DNA from: Lichina pygmaea
Taxonomy: Eukaryota; Ascomycota; Lichinomycetes; Lichinales; Lichinaceae
Direction of reading: 5' to 3'
Assembly (NCBI GenBank): GCA_963422465.1
Contig: OY730174.1
Location: forward strand, 434,001 to 498,000
Length of the DNA stretch: 64,000 nt
Under the pieces are notes generated by a model. That model ran no database searches and was not told the origin of the DNA. It saw nothing but the letters and a program-made list of their open reading frames with translations. A program made the position numbers and the translations under genes. Positions 1-10,678 of this stretch are shown piece by piece; the first letter of the stretch is position 1; every line of letters starts with the position of its first letter.

Positions 1-2365
1 TGCCGTACAGAGGTCCAGAGGGTGCCTGGGTTCCTGGTTCCATCTTGATCTTGTGGTCAACTCCTGGGCGTAGAGGAGGAAGCTTGTCAGCGTCATCCTT
101 GCTGAAGACGTCCAGGAACTTGTGGTACTGAGCAGGGAGAAGTGTGGCAGGATCCACACACTTCTTTGGCTTCAACACCTGCTCAATGTCTCTCAGAGAA
201 ACACTGAACACCTGGTGATCTGGCTTGGCAGCAAGGAGAGAAAATGCGGCAGTATTGATGGGGATTGGCGTGGCAGAAAGGGGCTTGGGATCCTGAGGCT
301 TTCCAGCAGACATCTTGGCTTCAAGATCCAAAGAGATTGGATAGCCATTGTTTGACTTGAGGCATGCAGATCAGCAGTGATCTGACTTGAACATGATTGA
401 GGTGTTTGTCCAATCAATGTGTGGCCCGTGCTTCTGGAGCCATGGCATCCCCAGAATCACATCATAGTAAAGACCAGGAGACACAAAGAGAGAGACTTCT
501 TCCTGGTGCACGCCATGTGCCGTGGTCATGATTGTCTTGGCGAGATGCGTGGTTTGTGACGTCTTGCCATCGAACGATCACAATGTGTGTGGGTAGGGGA
601 GAGGTTCTTGGTGAAGAGATTGCGCAAAGGAAGCACCAATGCAGCCAAATGCTGAACAGCCAGAGTCAATAAGAGCATTGCACTTGAATTTCCCATCTAG
701 GATACAAGGAAGAAACAAGCACTTGCTGTCCAATTGCTGGTCTGGAGACAGATAGCCAATATGGAGATCCTTTTCATGTCCTTGGGCGCGACGATGACCA
801 AGGACTACTTGTTTTCCGACTCTGGAGTAGTCTCAACAGTGGCAGACTTGGTGGTGGTCGTGGTGGTGGCAACAACAGGCATGCTTTTCACTGGACAGAA
901 GGTTGAGACGTGACCTTGGTTCCCACAGTAGAAGCAGAGGCCTTTGCTTCGGCGACGTTCTCGCTCTTCTGGCGTCAGCTTAGAGCGGCTGAGATCCATG
1001 GTAGGACTTGGTGGCTGTGGCGTGAAGGCTGGCTTGATGAACCCTGGACGCAGAACTGAAGCTCCTGACTGTGGAACTTGTCACGGTTCTGGCCCAGTTG
1101 CATATCTGGCACAAGTCACGCACCTTGCCGGGAAGTTCCATCTGCACTGTTGCCTGTTTGCTCCGCCGTTGCCTGATCCCCTGCCTATAAGACCTTCTCC
1201 TGCTCCCCCAGCTTCTTCTCTTCTTTTCTCTTTTTCTTCCTTCCTTGTCTTTCGTCTTGTACATCAATCCAAGTCTCAAGTCTCAAGCCAAGTCAGGTCA
1301 AGGTTACCGAATCAGTTAGGCTCGAGTTCTGCTCTGCCATTGCCTTGTCACAGAACTGAGGCTTGGGTGGGAGGTGCTTGACGTGGACGGCGAGAGTTGG
1401 CAGAAGGGGCACGCAACTGGTTGTCCTGCAGCTGGCATTCCTCAACAAGCTTCTGATAGCTGATGTCCTTGAGGTTGATGCTGACAAGCTGTTTGGCAAG
1501 CTCTTCAGAGACAGCGCATCGAAGATGGCACTTCAAGGCCTTGTCGTTGAAGCCTGTGCGTGGAGCATACCGATTGAACTCTGTGAAGAACTCGGCAAAG
1601 CAACGGTTGGCCTGACGCAAGGTGATGAGCTTCCTCTGAGCTAGGAACTCTGGGTCTGGGTCGGAGAAGGTGTTCCGGAGATCTTGGACGATGTTGTGCC
1701 AGTCAATGTACTGGCCAGCCGTGATCTTAGCTGAGATGTAGGACTGCGCAGTGCCAGTCGTGCGTGAAAAGACGTACGCAATCCGCGATGTTTCCGTGGG
1801 GTACCGGTCAGTGTTGAGCGTCATCTTGAGTGACAGTGACGTGATGAAGCTCTCAAGCTTCTCATGCGTGATTTCCGTGTTTCCGCCATCGCCACTGAAG
1901 ATCTCTGGATCAGCAGTGCGTTCAGACTTGGACTTGGGAGTGGTGTTGGTAGCTTGAATTCGCATGAACTCTGCAAACATGTTGCGAAGGAACTTGTCAT
2001 TTCCAGCAACTGGCATGGCTTGGTCTGGTTGTTGAGACATGACAAGGACGTGAACATGGCTTGGTGAAGTGTGTTATGGTTGGGTAGGTCTTTCGTAGTG
2101 TGACGAGGCAATGGCAGAGCAGAACTCGAGCCTAACTGATTCGGTAACCTTGACCTGACTTGGCTTGAGACTTGAGACTTGGATTGATGTACAAGACGAA
2201 AGACAAGGAAGGAAAAGAGAAAAGAAGAAGAGAAGAAGCTGGGGGAGCAGGAGAAGTTCTTATAGGCAGGGGATACGGCGGAGCAAGCAGGCAACAGTGC
2301 AGATGGAACTTCCCGGCAAGGTGCGTGACTTGTGCCAGATATGCAACTGGGCCAGAACCGTGACA
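1..2365 (-). mobile_element. Ty3/gypsy element D, 5' part, runs off left edge
   Basis: This is an LTR retrotransposon on the minus strand, cut by the window edge. In element order it shows a 5' LTR (2365-2099, 267 bp, TG...CA ends) and a gag frame (2040-1358, resuming below 1078) with a CX2CX4HX4C zinc knuckle at about 940-900. An aspartic-protease region follows near 700-400, and then the first part of reverse transcriptase below about 180. It is inserted in LINE copy 1, with GCTGG flanking the LTR at 2366-2370. It is interrupted by a solo LTR of the same family. It is a fossil with several breaks. The family call rests on the order gag, protease, RT and on the LTR structure. Confidence 0.85.
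1079..1352 (+). mobile_element. Solo LTR of the gypsy D family inside gypsy D gag, inverted
   Basis: A 274-bp LTR (TGTCACGG...TTGTCACA) is flanked by a perfect 5-bp target duplication GAACT at 1074-1078 and 1353-1357. It is the reverse complement of the gypsy D 5' LTR at 2099-2365, so it belongs to the same family but sits in the opposite direction. It splits the gag frame. A solo LTR with an intact duplication is the normal product of LTR-LTR recombination after a full insertion. Confidence 0.93.
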
Positions 2366-3478
2366 GCTGGAAGGGTGTTCTGTTTCCTGTCTGTGCTGTT
2401 TGGACTCCAGGTCTGATAGTAATCTCACTGAAGATTCTCTGGGGAACTGGAATTTGCTGAACTGTAGCTTTCTGGACTGCTTGAGCATAGGAGAGATTAG
2501 ATGCTGGTCTTTGCATATTTTTCTCAATTCTGTCCAGTCTCTGGAGAACTTTCTGGATCTCTTGTCCAGTGGTGGAAGGTGTGGCTATATGGCTTGCTAG
2601 CTGGGTGGTGATTTTCTTCCATGCTGCCTGTACCTTTGGGGGAGCTTTAGACTGGTTTAGCCAGACTTCAACAATCTGGGATACTGGCAGTGTGTTTTCT
2701 CCAGCTTGTTGGTCTGGTGTTGCCAGAGAGGTATCTTGTTGGCTTAGCTCTGGGGGAATAGATAAAGAAGAAGAGCTAGATTGGATGTTGGGGGATCTGG
2801 GAGCCAGTATAGAGATTGGTACTCTAGAGTTGTATTGGGGATGACTGGGTTTTTTCTTTTTTGAGGCCATAGCTCTGGGTTTCCAGTAGTGATACCTTTA
2901 GAGAGTTAAGAGAGTTGAGGGAAAGAGAAGAGTACCCTGACTTCCCAGCAGTAGTGATCTAGCCCTGAGTCCAGACCTCAGAGCTAGACTTTCCTGGGCA
3001 GCTTCTTCCTTCTAAGCTCTGGGTTAGGTCTGGGAGTATTCACCTAGACTAGGGACCAGACCCCCTATCTAGACTTTCCTTGAATTCTTAGATTCTGCCA
3101 GCCAAGAGTAGAGCTCAAGTCATTCCACTTTTCCACTCTGTTTTCCTCTTGAACTGGGAGTACTTACTCAATCCTGGGACCACACCCCAAGACTGAGTGT
3201 TCCTAGGTAATTGGGGCCTGTCCCCAGTTCTCCAGAAAACCACTGGCCTCTCTCTCTCTTGTTATTGGTAGTCTGTTGCTTGTTGAAGTTGAAGATCGTA
3301 GAGTCTGGGATCACAACTTTTGACAAACAGGTTGAGTTTTCCAAAGTGATGGGTTTTCACCCTAAGGTTTTGGTGGTTTCAGGGTGGAACTCGGCTGGTT
3401 TCCAGGACTTCTGACAAAATCCGGTGATTGTCATAAGTGATGGTCCTTGGGCGTAGTTGTACTGAGAAGAGATCTGAG
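2366..3478 (-). mobile_element. LINE copy 1 (Tad1-like), 5' fragment
   Basis: This is the 5' untranslated region and the start of ORF1 of the same LINE family found at 45758-51194. ORF1 starts at 2870 with M-A-S-K-K-K-K, and the shared motif SYAQAVQK is visible before the frame is cut at 2366 by gypsy D. The 5' region (2871-3478) holds three degenerate monomers containing GTGGTCCCAGGATTG-like blocks, as in the other copy. The rest of the LINE must lie left of the window. It is inserted in a pogo transposon: pogo similarity stops at about 3479. The exact LINE/pogo boundary is uncertain by a few bases. Confidence 0.8.
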
Positions 3479-4515
3479 AACAATACTATTTGCATGAGCA
3501 TATTCAATAAAAGAAAGATTAACATGACTTGAATGACCATCAGCTATAAGAAGACGACGACGGCTTCATCCTACCTGAGCTTCAGTACACCTGTTGAAGA
3601 CTTTCTGTAGCTATTGAAGACCCAGATCGTTATTTGTCCACCCTTTCTCAGAGACAGCAAAGTATGCCTCAGTGTCATTCAGATCTTGTACCCAGGTGTC
3701 AAGAAGGGCATGCGATTGACCTTGATAGATAAGGGTTAGAGGGATGTATGATCCAGTTGCTTGAACACAAGCAACTAGAGTCACAAACTCCCGACTCCCC
3801 CCTTGGTTGATGCCTAGAATCTTGCCAGCTTTCCGTGCCTCCTTGTTGATGATACGTCGTGTAGCACGCCCCTGGCCAATAAGGAAGCCTTTCTTGTCGA
3901 TGTTGTAGATGTTATCAGCCGTGATATAGTATTTCTCAATAGCGTCAGATAACTATGTAAGAATTAGCAAAGTTTTATGAATAACATTAGGGATAGTGAT
4001 ACCAGCTGGTAAAAAGCCTTGATTTAAGCTATAGACTCTGCCCATTTACGTTTCTTGTCTATAGGCTTTAGGTAGACACTTTCCAGAGTATCCAAATGAT
4101 GTTGAACGAACTGTCGAGTCCAGCACTTCCCAAGCGGTTTTCCAGTGATGTGTTCCGCTAGATCTCGGACGATCTGAGGGGTCATTGGCCATCCCCTAAG
4201 GCTTAGAGCACTGATACGCTCTACCAGTACTGATTCTTGGGCATCGGAAAGGGCTTTAATGACTGTCGAGTTGACTTCTTCTTGGGAGGTGCTTTTGCCC
4301 TGATGGCGACGAGAAAGGGCGTGGCGACCGACATTGTGCCTCGATGCAGTGGCTAAGTAGTTAATTCGATCTGCCAACTCAAGCTCAGCAAGTGCCTCAC
4401 TCATTCAGTCTTCATAAGACTTCTCCATGGCGATAAAATAAAGAAGGCAGTCGAGGTGCAGAATCTTGGAATACTGAGCGTTGGGTGATACTGAGCGCCA
4501 CGTGATCGGTTACGG
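3479..4515 (-). mobile_element. Pogo/Fot1-type DNA transposon copy 1, partial
   Basis: The right terminal inverted repeat (4475-4515, 41 bp, next to TA at 4516-4517) matches the repeats of the copy at 55513-57668. The transposase runs on the minus strand. Exon 1 is 4404-4024 (126 codons, CENP-B-like helix-turn-helix). It ends in TAA where copy 2 reads CAA, a C-to-T change. A likely intron (GT...TACATAG, branch GCTAAT) leads into the DDE_1 domain with YNIDKKGF (first Asp kept) and a DGHSSH-type second Asp. The copy is cut at about 3479 by LINE copy 1, so the third catalytic Asp and left end are off-window. Confidence 0.85.
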
Positions 4516-4517
4516 TA

Positions 4518-4865
4518 ACAACTGTCATGTGATCGGGTACAGTACGGTAGCTGAATAATCAGGCGGTCTAGTAGGGCTATTTGTCCTTAAGACAAGGCAC
4601 TCCTGCCTGACAGACAGATAAGTTCTAGAAAGTGATTCTATCGCTACTTCCCGGCAGCTTAAACATTAGGCTGCCCTTACTTGGATCCAAACCCCTATTC
4701 TGCACCTGTTTGATATCCCACCTACTACTACCACACTGCCCTACCACACAAGTTCTCCTAGACTTACTCAACTAGCCCTGCCTCAGTGCCATTCAGACTG
4801 ATGTAAGAGGCTGCATATCTGTGTAGTGACTGATTAACTAACACTCCATCAACAGTCGGTATTGA
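4518..4865. other. Non-coding spacer
   Basis: No gene is supported here. A weak echo of the pogo terminal repeat (GTGATCGG...ACGGTA) lies at about 4528-4549. A possible intron (GTAAGA at 4803, CTAAC branch, CAACAG end at 4855) precedes the TPR frame, but every frame after it meets a stop at once, so it does not supply a start. Confidence 0.5.
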
Positions 4866-6065
4866 AGAGTGATTGAGAGAGTACAAGAAGTAATAGATTT
4901 GATAACAGAAGACAACTCAGGCCTGGCATATTGGCTAGCTAAGCTGGGTAAAATTTGTGAAGAACGCTATAAAAAGACAAGGGACATGGATAATCTGAAC
5001 CAGGCTATTGAGAAGGCACAGCAAGCAGTGGAGAGCACTCCGGAAAACCACCCTGATCTGGCAGAGAGGTTGAGCAACCTGGGCAATCAGCTTGCAAGTC
5101 AGTACGAGTGGACAGGGAACATGGACAACCTGGAGCAGGCCATTGAGAAGACATGGCAAGCAGTGGAGAGCACTCCAGACAGCCACCCTAATCTGGCCGG
5201 GAGGTTGAACAACCTGGGCATTAGGCTTGCAAGTCAGTACAAGCAGACAGGGAACATGGATAACCTGGAGCAGGCTATTGAGAAGACACGGCAAGCAGTG
5301 GAGAACACTCCAGACAACCACCCTGATCTGGCAGGGAGGTTGAGCAACCTGAGCATTCAGCTTACAAGTCGGTACAAGCAGACAGGGAACAGGGACGACC
5401 TGGAGCAGGCCATTGAGAAGGCACAGCAAGCAGTGGAGAGCACTCCAGACAACCACCCTAATCTGGCAGTGTTGTTGAGCAACCTGGGCAATCAGCTTGC
5501 AAGTCGGTACGAGCAGACAGGGAACATAGACAACCTGGAGCAGGCCATTGAGAAGACACGGCAAGCAGTGGAGAGCACTCCAGACAACCACCCTAATCTG
5601 GCAGGGAGGTTGAGCAACCTGGGCAATCAGCTTACAACTCGGTACAAGCGGACAGGGAACAGGGACGACCTGGAGCAGGCCATTGAGAAGGCACAGCAAG
5701 CAGTGGAGAGCACTCCAGACAACCACCCTAATCTGGCAGTGTTGTTGAGCAACCTGGGCAATCAGCTTGCAAGTCGGTACGAGCAGACAGGGAACATAGA
5801 CAACCTGGAGCAGGCCATTGAGAAGACACGGCAAGCAGTGGAGAACACTCCAGACAACCACCCTGATCTGGCAGGGAGGTTGAGCAACCTGAGCATTCAG
5901 CTTACAAGTCGGTACAAGCAGACAGGGAACAGGGACGACCTGGAGCAGGCTATTGAGAAGGCACGGCAAGCAGTGGAGAGCACTCCGGAAAACCACCCTG
6001 ATCGGGCAGGGTGGTTGAACAACCTGGGCAATCGAAGGCAGAGCCATGGTGGGGTAGGACTTTGA
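4866..6065 (+). pseudogene. Tetratricopeptide (TPR) array, gene fragment
   Basis: The open frame is built of about eight 45-residue TPR-type units of the form LSNLGNQLASRYEQTG...LEQAIEK..QAVESTP. Such arrays are typical of fungal proteins of the TPR plus CHAT or NB-ARC kind. Here nothing recognisable follows the repeats: the frame ends about 12 residues after the last LNNLGN motif. No ATG opens the frame, since the first in-frame Met is at 4986 inside repeat 1 and a stop lies at 4863. Both ends therefore look truncated. The repeats are almost identical at DNA level: 5303 onward recurs at 5843 (period 540) and 5437 onward at 5707 (period 270). This means recent unequal exchange or slippage. 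A TPR scaffold role is likely but the partner is unknown. Confidence 0.7.
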
Positions 6066-6184
6066 GTCAACTAAAAATGACTATTAGGAGGGGGTGGTAA
6101 GAAAAATAGTGCCACAAATGTGAGAGAGAGTTGTCTATGGAGGTGAGACAAGTTGGTGCAACTACCTGCAGAGAAGAGATAAGT

Positions 6185-6691
6185 TCAAAATGAAGCAAGA
6201 TAGCGGTCGAAAGAGAGAGGATCCTTCTGATTCTTGATGTCATGGATTGTGTAGCGGGCCACCTCCAATACTGTCAGTGCCTTACCAGGCCTCAGTTTGA
6301 AATGTTGTTCGAGCATCGTGCACCAGAGCCTGAGACCGTCCGGATGGCTGTAAAGGACAGAGGTCCGGTGTTGGTTGGGCCTCTCAGGATAGCCGTCGAG
6401 GGGTCCTCTACAAGGATGGGCTCCTTGGAAAATTGTCCACCTCAGGTCCACCTAGTGGGGTTTGGGTGGGCCACCATGGCGCGTAGTCAGTTCCAGGCTC
6501 ACCGGTGGTGAGGGAACCACTTGACAGTTTTGCGGATGAAAAAAAAAAGGGAAAGAGCTCTCGAAGAGCTCGAGGACTGATGACACGGTGGGACTGATGA
6601 TAGGGGGTGGTATCAACGGCTGGAAATCGTGTCGGAGCCGGTCCAGAGAAGGACAGTGGTTGGGGCTGGTGGTGGGTAATGGCACCTCCAC
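6185..6691 (-). pseudogene. Possible retroelement gag-like fragment
   Basis: Two consecutive minus-strand frames (6691-6452 and 6451-6185) share one reading frame. The second has the pattern LEQHFKLRPGKAL...YTIHDIKNQKDPLSFDRYL. It resembles, from memory, a gag-like family common in ascomycete genomes. No zinc knuckle, protease or LTR is visible nearby. It is a fossil if the assignment is right. It could also be an unrelated hypothetical gene. Confidence 0.3.
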
Positions 6692-7777
6692 GAAAAAAGG
6701 GTAATTAAGACAACAGTGAAAATGTCCTGGCGGCTCAAGAGTCGGACAATCTCGATCAGAACAAGTGTTGCTACCAGAATGCTAGGACGCTGGCCTAGAC
6801 GCGCCGGGCAAGGTCGTACCTACGAGGCACCTTGCTGGCACAGAGCATGTGGAGAAGAAGTTGATTGATTGAGCTCGCCTACGAGGAGGGAAAGGACTTC
6901 TAATAGTGGCCCGCCCTCGCTCCTTCCGAGGCGGCTTGTGCTGGCTAGGCCAGCAACCCCTTAATCCACCCGCATCGGTTGACGCTCGATCTCCCCCGGG
7001 CTGGCCGGGCCTTAGCTGCGGTACACCCGTGTACTGGCCCGTAGCAGTACCGGTGCTGCGCAAGAGACATACGTACAGTGGCACGACACAAGTCTGAACA
7101 AGTTGCTCCCTACTTGGTACTGGTACTACTTAGATGATCATAAGTGGTGAGATATGTTTTCTTGAGCCGCTGAGTGATTGCTCAGCTCCGAGGTTCGCCA
7201 GCAAAAATCTGCAAGCATATTGAAGCGACTGGTACAAAGATGGTCTCGTGTATTTTGCATCGTCGATACCATGAAGTAGGTAAGTTATCTACAGAAACTG
7301 TGTCATCGATACCATGAAGCAGATAGATCATCTACCCGTGCCTTGGAGTACGAGGGTACCGAGTCCTCCAAGGCACGGGTACAGAGATTGCGTCGTCGAT
7401 ACCACAAAGTAAATTTTCTTCAGAAAACAACTGATGTATGCACGTCCTTGCTTCCGTAGATACGGAAGTATTGTTCCAACCGCTTCAATATACTTGTAGA
7501 CTTTTGCTAGCAAGCCTCTTACAACCATTGTTCTCACATGGTTACCCAGAGTTGATTTTGTATTAGGAATTTTTCAGATTTTCGTCGTGACACTGTACTT
7601 CCGTGCGGAAGTACGTACAGTAGAGAGCGATCTGTACGTACGAGTAGATACTAAAGGATCACGTGAGATACCACGTGATAGCAGGTCCAGCCACCCCGGG
7701 CCGGTGCCGCCGTACGATACGTACTTCCGTACTTACGAAGTACCGGTACGGAAGTACGAGGGCCTGGCCGTGCTAGC
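6692..7777. repeat. Non-coding, with short hairpins and direct repeats
   Basis: No gene is supported. Three diverged direct repeats of TCGTCGATACCATGAAG type lie near 7260, 7304 and 7394. A perfect 14-bp inverted repeat (ACCCGTGCCTTGGA and its complement) lies at about 7334-7381. Palindromic TACTTCCGTA/TACGGAAGTA words cluster at about 7453-7475, 7597-7612 and 7718-7758. Confidence 0.5.
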
Positions 7778-8720
7778 CTAGCCCCAGCCTAGGCCGCCAC
7801 GTCCGCTTGCGGGTTGGTGGGATCCGCCAGGTGGTGTTGATGTTTGGCCGTCGGTTTGACTTGACGACCTTGTTGAATAGCAGGACTCGGTCTGCTGCCT
7901 CAGTTGTGGCCACGTGCACATCGTCCGGGTAGCTGCCGTAGTCCTCGTTACCATCATTTGATCAGTCTCTGGCATGGTCGTAGAGCTGGCTGTAGTGCGG
8001 CTCTGCATAGCCTCCGTGGATTCGACATCCTCCATGAGCCTGGCATCGCTCAAGCTGTTGTCAGCATCATCCTCGTACTTGCAATGCTAGTTAGAATGAT
8101 CGGTGAGACCTCTCGTAGGTGGAGCCTCCTCCTCTCCACCACAAGCGTGATGGTACTAGCTCTCGAGGTGTCTGACAGTGGTGTTGATTGGTGGTCGGGT
8201 CGCCTTCTCGTGATGGCCACGAACTCGGTGTCCTTTGGCTTTCAGGTCATTGTACGAATCACCATTGTCTCCGTAATCGTTGTCACCATCATTTTCTCGG
8301 TCGTGACCGATGTAGTCCCTTTCGGCTGGCCAGTCCATGCTGTGGCCGTGGACTTGATGTCCTTTTGCATCCGAGGCATCGTTCGAATCTCCACCATAAT
8401 TGTCGTGGTACTGGTCCTCGAGGACACCGACAGTGCTCCACTTTCCTACTTCTACCGTGGCCTTGCCTGCGTAGCTCTCCCTATTGCCATGGTATTGACT
8501 CCTTCCGGTGAGAACTCTTCACGACTACTCCAAAGGTGCGCGGTCGGGGATCTAACTTCGCATCCACCAGCTGTGGGCGTGGCTTCGGTCTGTAACGCAC
8601 ATGGTAGATATCTGTTGGGTGATTTTCATATCTATTTTGGCCAAAGTCCTCTGTTCCACCCGAACTTATTTTCATGGGGGCGTCCAGGGTGCCCGCGCGA
8701 CTCCCCCGGTGATCCGTCAC
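7778..8720 (-). pseudogene. Decayed hypothetical gene with two diverged internal repeats
   Basis: I do not recognise it. On the minus strand a frame from 8720 to 8481 starts with Met. A second frame around 8500-8156 encodes an Asp/Gly/His-rich stretch (DGDNDYGDNGDSYND) ending in RPPINTT. Between about 8050 and 7790 another minus frame repeats the theme (DGNEDYGSY, then RRPNINTTW), so two copies of one module seem to lie in tandem. Frames do not join without breaks or guessed introns. It may be a dead duplicated gene. Confidence 0.3.
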
Positions 8721-8997
8721 TCCACAACACTAGCAGCTCGACCGGTGACTCAGTTGGCTCTTAGTACAGCGACTACAAGTAGCTTGGGAGACTGCCTGCC
8801 ATCGCTGCTCCGAGGTTCCCAGCCTGCACCGCATGGAGGTTCGAGTCGTTGCAGGCCTGTCAACCAGGCATAAAGCGCTGACGACGAGAAAATTGAGTCT
8901 TCGGTATGGCGGGCCGACGACATCACTGCGATGAGAAACCTGGTCGTCGGTATGACAGGCCAACGACCAGGGAGTTCGTGCTCAGCCCGACCTTAGC

Positions 8998-9453
8998 TCA
9001 AGCGTTATTCTGGAACCGCATTCTGAGCCAGTTCACCTCCTTGCCATGCCTCCTTGCATCACCTCGTCGGTCCTTCCCATGCTTGACCCGGAGCTTTTCA
9101 AGCTCACTTGCATTATTGCTCTCGAGAATCCGGAGATTCCTGGCATGGTCGTGCTTAAGGTCCCAGACAGACTACTGGTGCTCCGTTCTCAGGGCCGCCA
9201 TGACTTGTGCGTGCTACGTTCTTTGGACTCTCATGTCTTACTCCCACTCCAGTCTTTGGGTTCGCGCATAGTCCTGGTGCTGCATTTCCTGGGCCTGCCT
9301 GCCTAGCTCATGGTTGTCTCTCAGAGCCCACATCTCTTGTCTGTGCTCGTTCCTGAGCCATCTCAGGGCCTCGTCATGCTCTTCTCTTTCCAGCCAGCGG
9401 ATTCCGAGGGCTGCAAGAATGTCCGCAAGGCCGTTGTGACGGTAGCGAACCAT
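8998..9453 (-). pseudogene. Coiled-coil protein gene with three nonsense codons
   Basis: One reading frame of 152 codons runs from ATG at 9453 to TGA at 8998. It is interrupted by TAA at 9240-9238 and by two TAG codons further on, all explicable as CAA or CAG (Gln) changed by C to T. The sequence is Glu/Arg/His-rich with heptad-like spacing. Two related units are visible: ALRWLRNEHRQEMWALRDNH, and LRTEHQ followed by WDLKHDHARNLRI. That points to an ancient internal duplication of a helical segment. No family is recognised. The single frame and transition-type stops argue for a RIP-mutated pseudogene over a spurious frame. Confidence 0.55.
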
Positions 9454-9704
9454 GTAAATCACAAAAACATGTTTAGTATATAGTCATATTACGTAGGAGG
9501 AAGACAGCCGAGTTGAAGTAGATAAACAGTAAAAAAAACTTAGTTGGGATAAAGCAGGAGGAGATTCTAAAACCAAAAAAGAAATTGTACGAGGTACGAC
9601 TCGTATGCATATGCCATGACAATTATGCCCAGGACGGTCTCGGTGGTACTCCTCTGCCACGCTCGACAGTTGGGGGAGAACTGACGTGCCGTTCGGTGCC
9701 ATAT

Positions 9705-10125
9705 TGTTGCAAAAGAGACGCCAACCCAACTCATCACAGGAGCAAGGTGGGTATATATCCGGTTGACGCACCCCAGCAGTAAATGGTGGGAGGCGTTTGC
9801 TGAAGACTATTGTTACGCAATGAATTCAAATCATATTTGCCATCTGTAGCTCCACATGCCTGTCGATGGGTCCAAATGCCGCTGGTGGCTCCACACGCCA
9901 TCTTTGGCTCATGCCATCTGGGGCTCCGTACTTCCGTATTCTGAAATCAATTCTGGTCTCAAGAGGATTCGAACCACCACCCTCCAGGATGACGGTGCTG
10001 AAGTGTCTTTCCGAGTTGCAGCAATATGGCGTCATACCACTAAGCTAATCCGGGCTCATAACTGTTGCAAAAGTGGGGCGACCGGACTCATCACAGGAGC
10101 AACATGGGTGTATATCGCATTGACA
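9705..10125. mobile_element. Miniature LTR-like element (TRIM/SINE-like) with tRNA-type boxes
   Basis: A 421-bp unit is bounded by direct repeats of 64 bp (9705-9768) and 63 bp (10063-10125), both starting TGTTGCAAAA, about 75% alike by eye. A 5-bp duplication CATAT flanks it (9700-9704 and 10126-10130). Inside, on the minus strand, are an A-box-like TAGCTTAGTGG (10047-10037) and a B-box GGTTCGAATCC (9975-9965), about 60 bases apart. The acceptor arms do not pair, so it is not a normal tRNA gene. It has no coding capacity. It is an old non-autonomous fossil; the family is unknown. Confidence 0.5.
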
Positions 10126-10303
10126 CATATTGAGTGACAGGAGGGAATTGAACAGTGATGACTGCGACGAAGACGAAGCAGTGCGCGTGTCATCAGAGGT
10201 CAGTAAAGGTGTCCCGACCGTAAGTTATTTTTTTTTTTTAGCTTGCAAGGGAAGTGGGAGGTACGTTACGTACCCTACAGTGCCTACATTGCCTACCACG
10301 GTA

Positions 10304-10408
10304 AGAGGTCGGTGGCCAGAAATGAAGGTTAATTCTGAAGTATTTATTAGCTGAGATGTCAGCAAGAAGTTACTTCAGAACTAACCTTCATTTCTGGCTA
10401 CCGACCTC
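10304..10408. repeat. Long hairpin inverted repeat (MITE-like)
   Basis: Arms of about 38 bp (10304-10342 and 10371-10408) are near-perfect inverted copies, starting GAGGTCGGTGGCCAG, around a loop of about 28 bases. Such folding units are typical of small foldback or MITE elements. No clear target duplication is seen. Confidence 0.7.
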
Positions 10409-10443
10409 GTACTCCCGTACATCCAAGGCATGGGTACCTAATA

Positions 10444-10650
10444 CCTCGCCCTCGCCCCTCGCCCCTCGCCCCTCGCCTCTCGCCCCTCGCCCCTCGCCCT
10501 CGCCCTCGCCCCTCGCCTCTCACCTCTCACCCTCGCCCCTCGCCCCTCAACCTTCGCCCTCACCTCTCGCCCTCGCCCTTCGCCCTTCGCCCTTCGCCCT
10601 TCGCCCTTCGCCCTTCGCCCTTCGCCCTTCGCCCTTCGCCCTTCGCCCCT
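10444..10650 (+). repeat. Heptamer minisatellite (CGCCCYT)n
   Basis: About 200 bp of CGCCCCT, CGCCCTT and 6-base variants stand in tandem. The second half (about 10575-10645) is almost pure CGCCCTT. It lies just upstream of the JmjC-like gene start. Frames through it (Pro/Ser/Leu or Arg/Ala/Gly repeats) are artefacts. Confidence 0.95.
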
Positions 10651-10678
10651 TGTACCGCGCTACGGTAACAGAAGAAAC

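Noticed and set aside
1821-2870. 349-codon minus-strand frame
   Set aside because: Chimera of LINE ORF1, the gypsy D LTR and antisense gag; only the first part to 2366 is LINE coding sequence.
4935-6047. 370-codon minus-strand frame
   Set aside because: Antisense shadow of the in-phase 135-bp TPR repeats.
7904-8764. 286-codon plus-strand frame with hydrophobic stretches
   Set aside because: Opposite strand of the decayed minus-strand modules; no start context or family.
9965-10047. Functional tRNA gene
   Set aside because: A and B boxes are present but the acceptor arms do not pair and the T stem has a mismatch.
10444-10650. Telomere-like repeat
   Set aside because: CGCCCCT/CGCCCTT units vary in length and do not match the fungal TTAGGG type; taken as a minisatellite.
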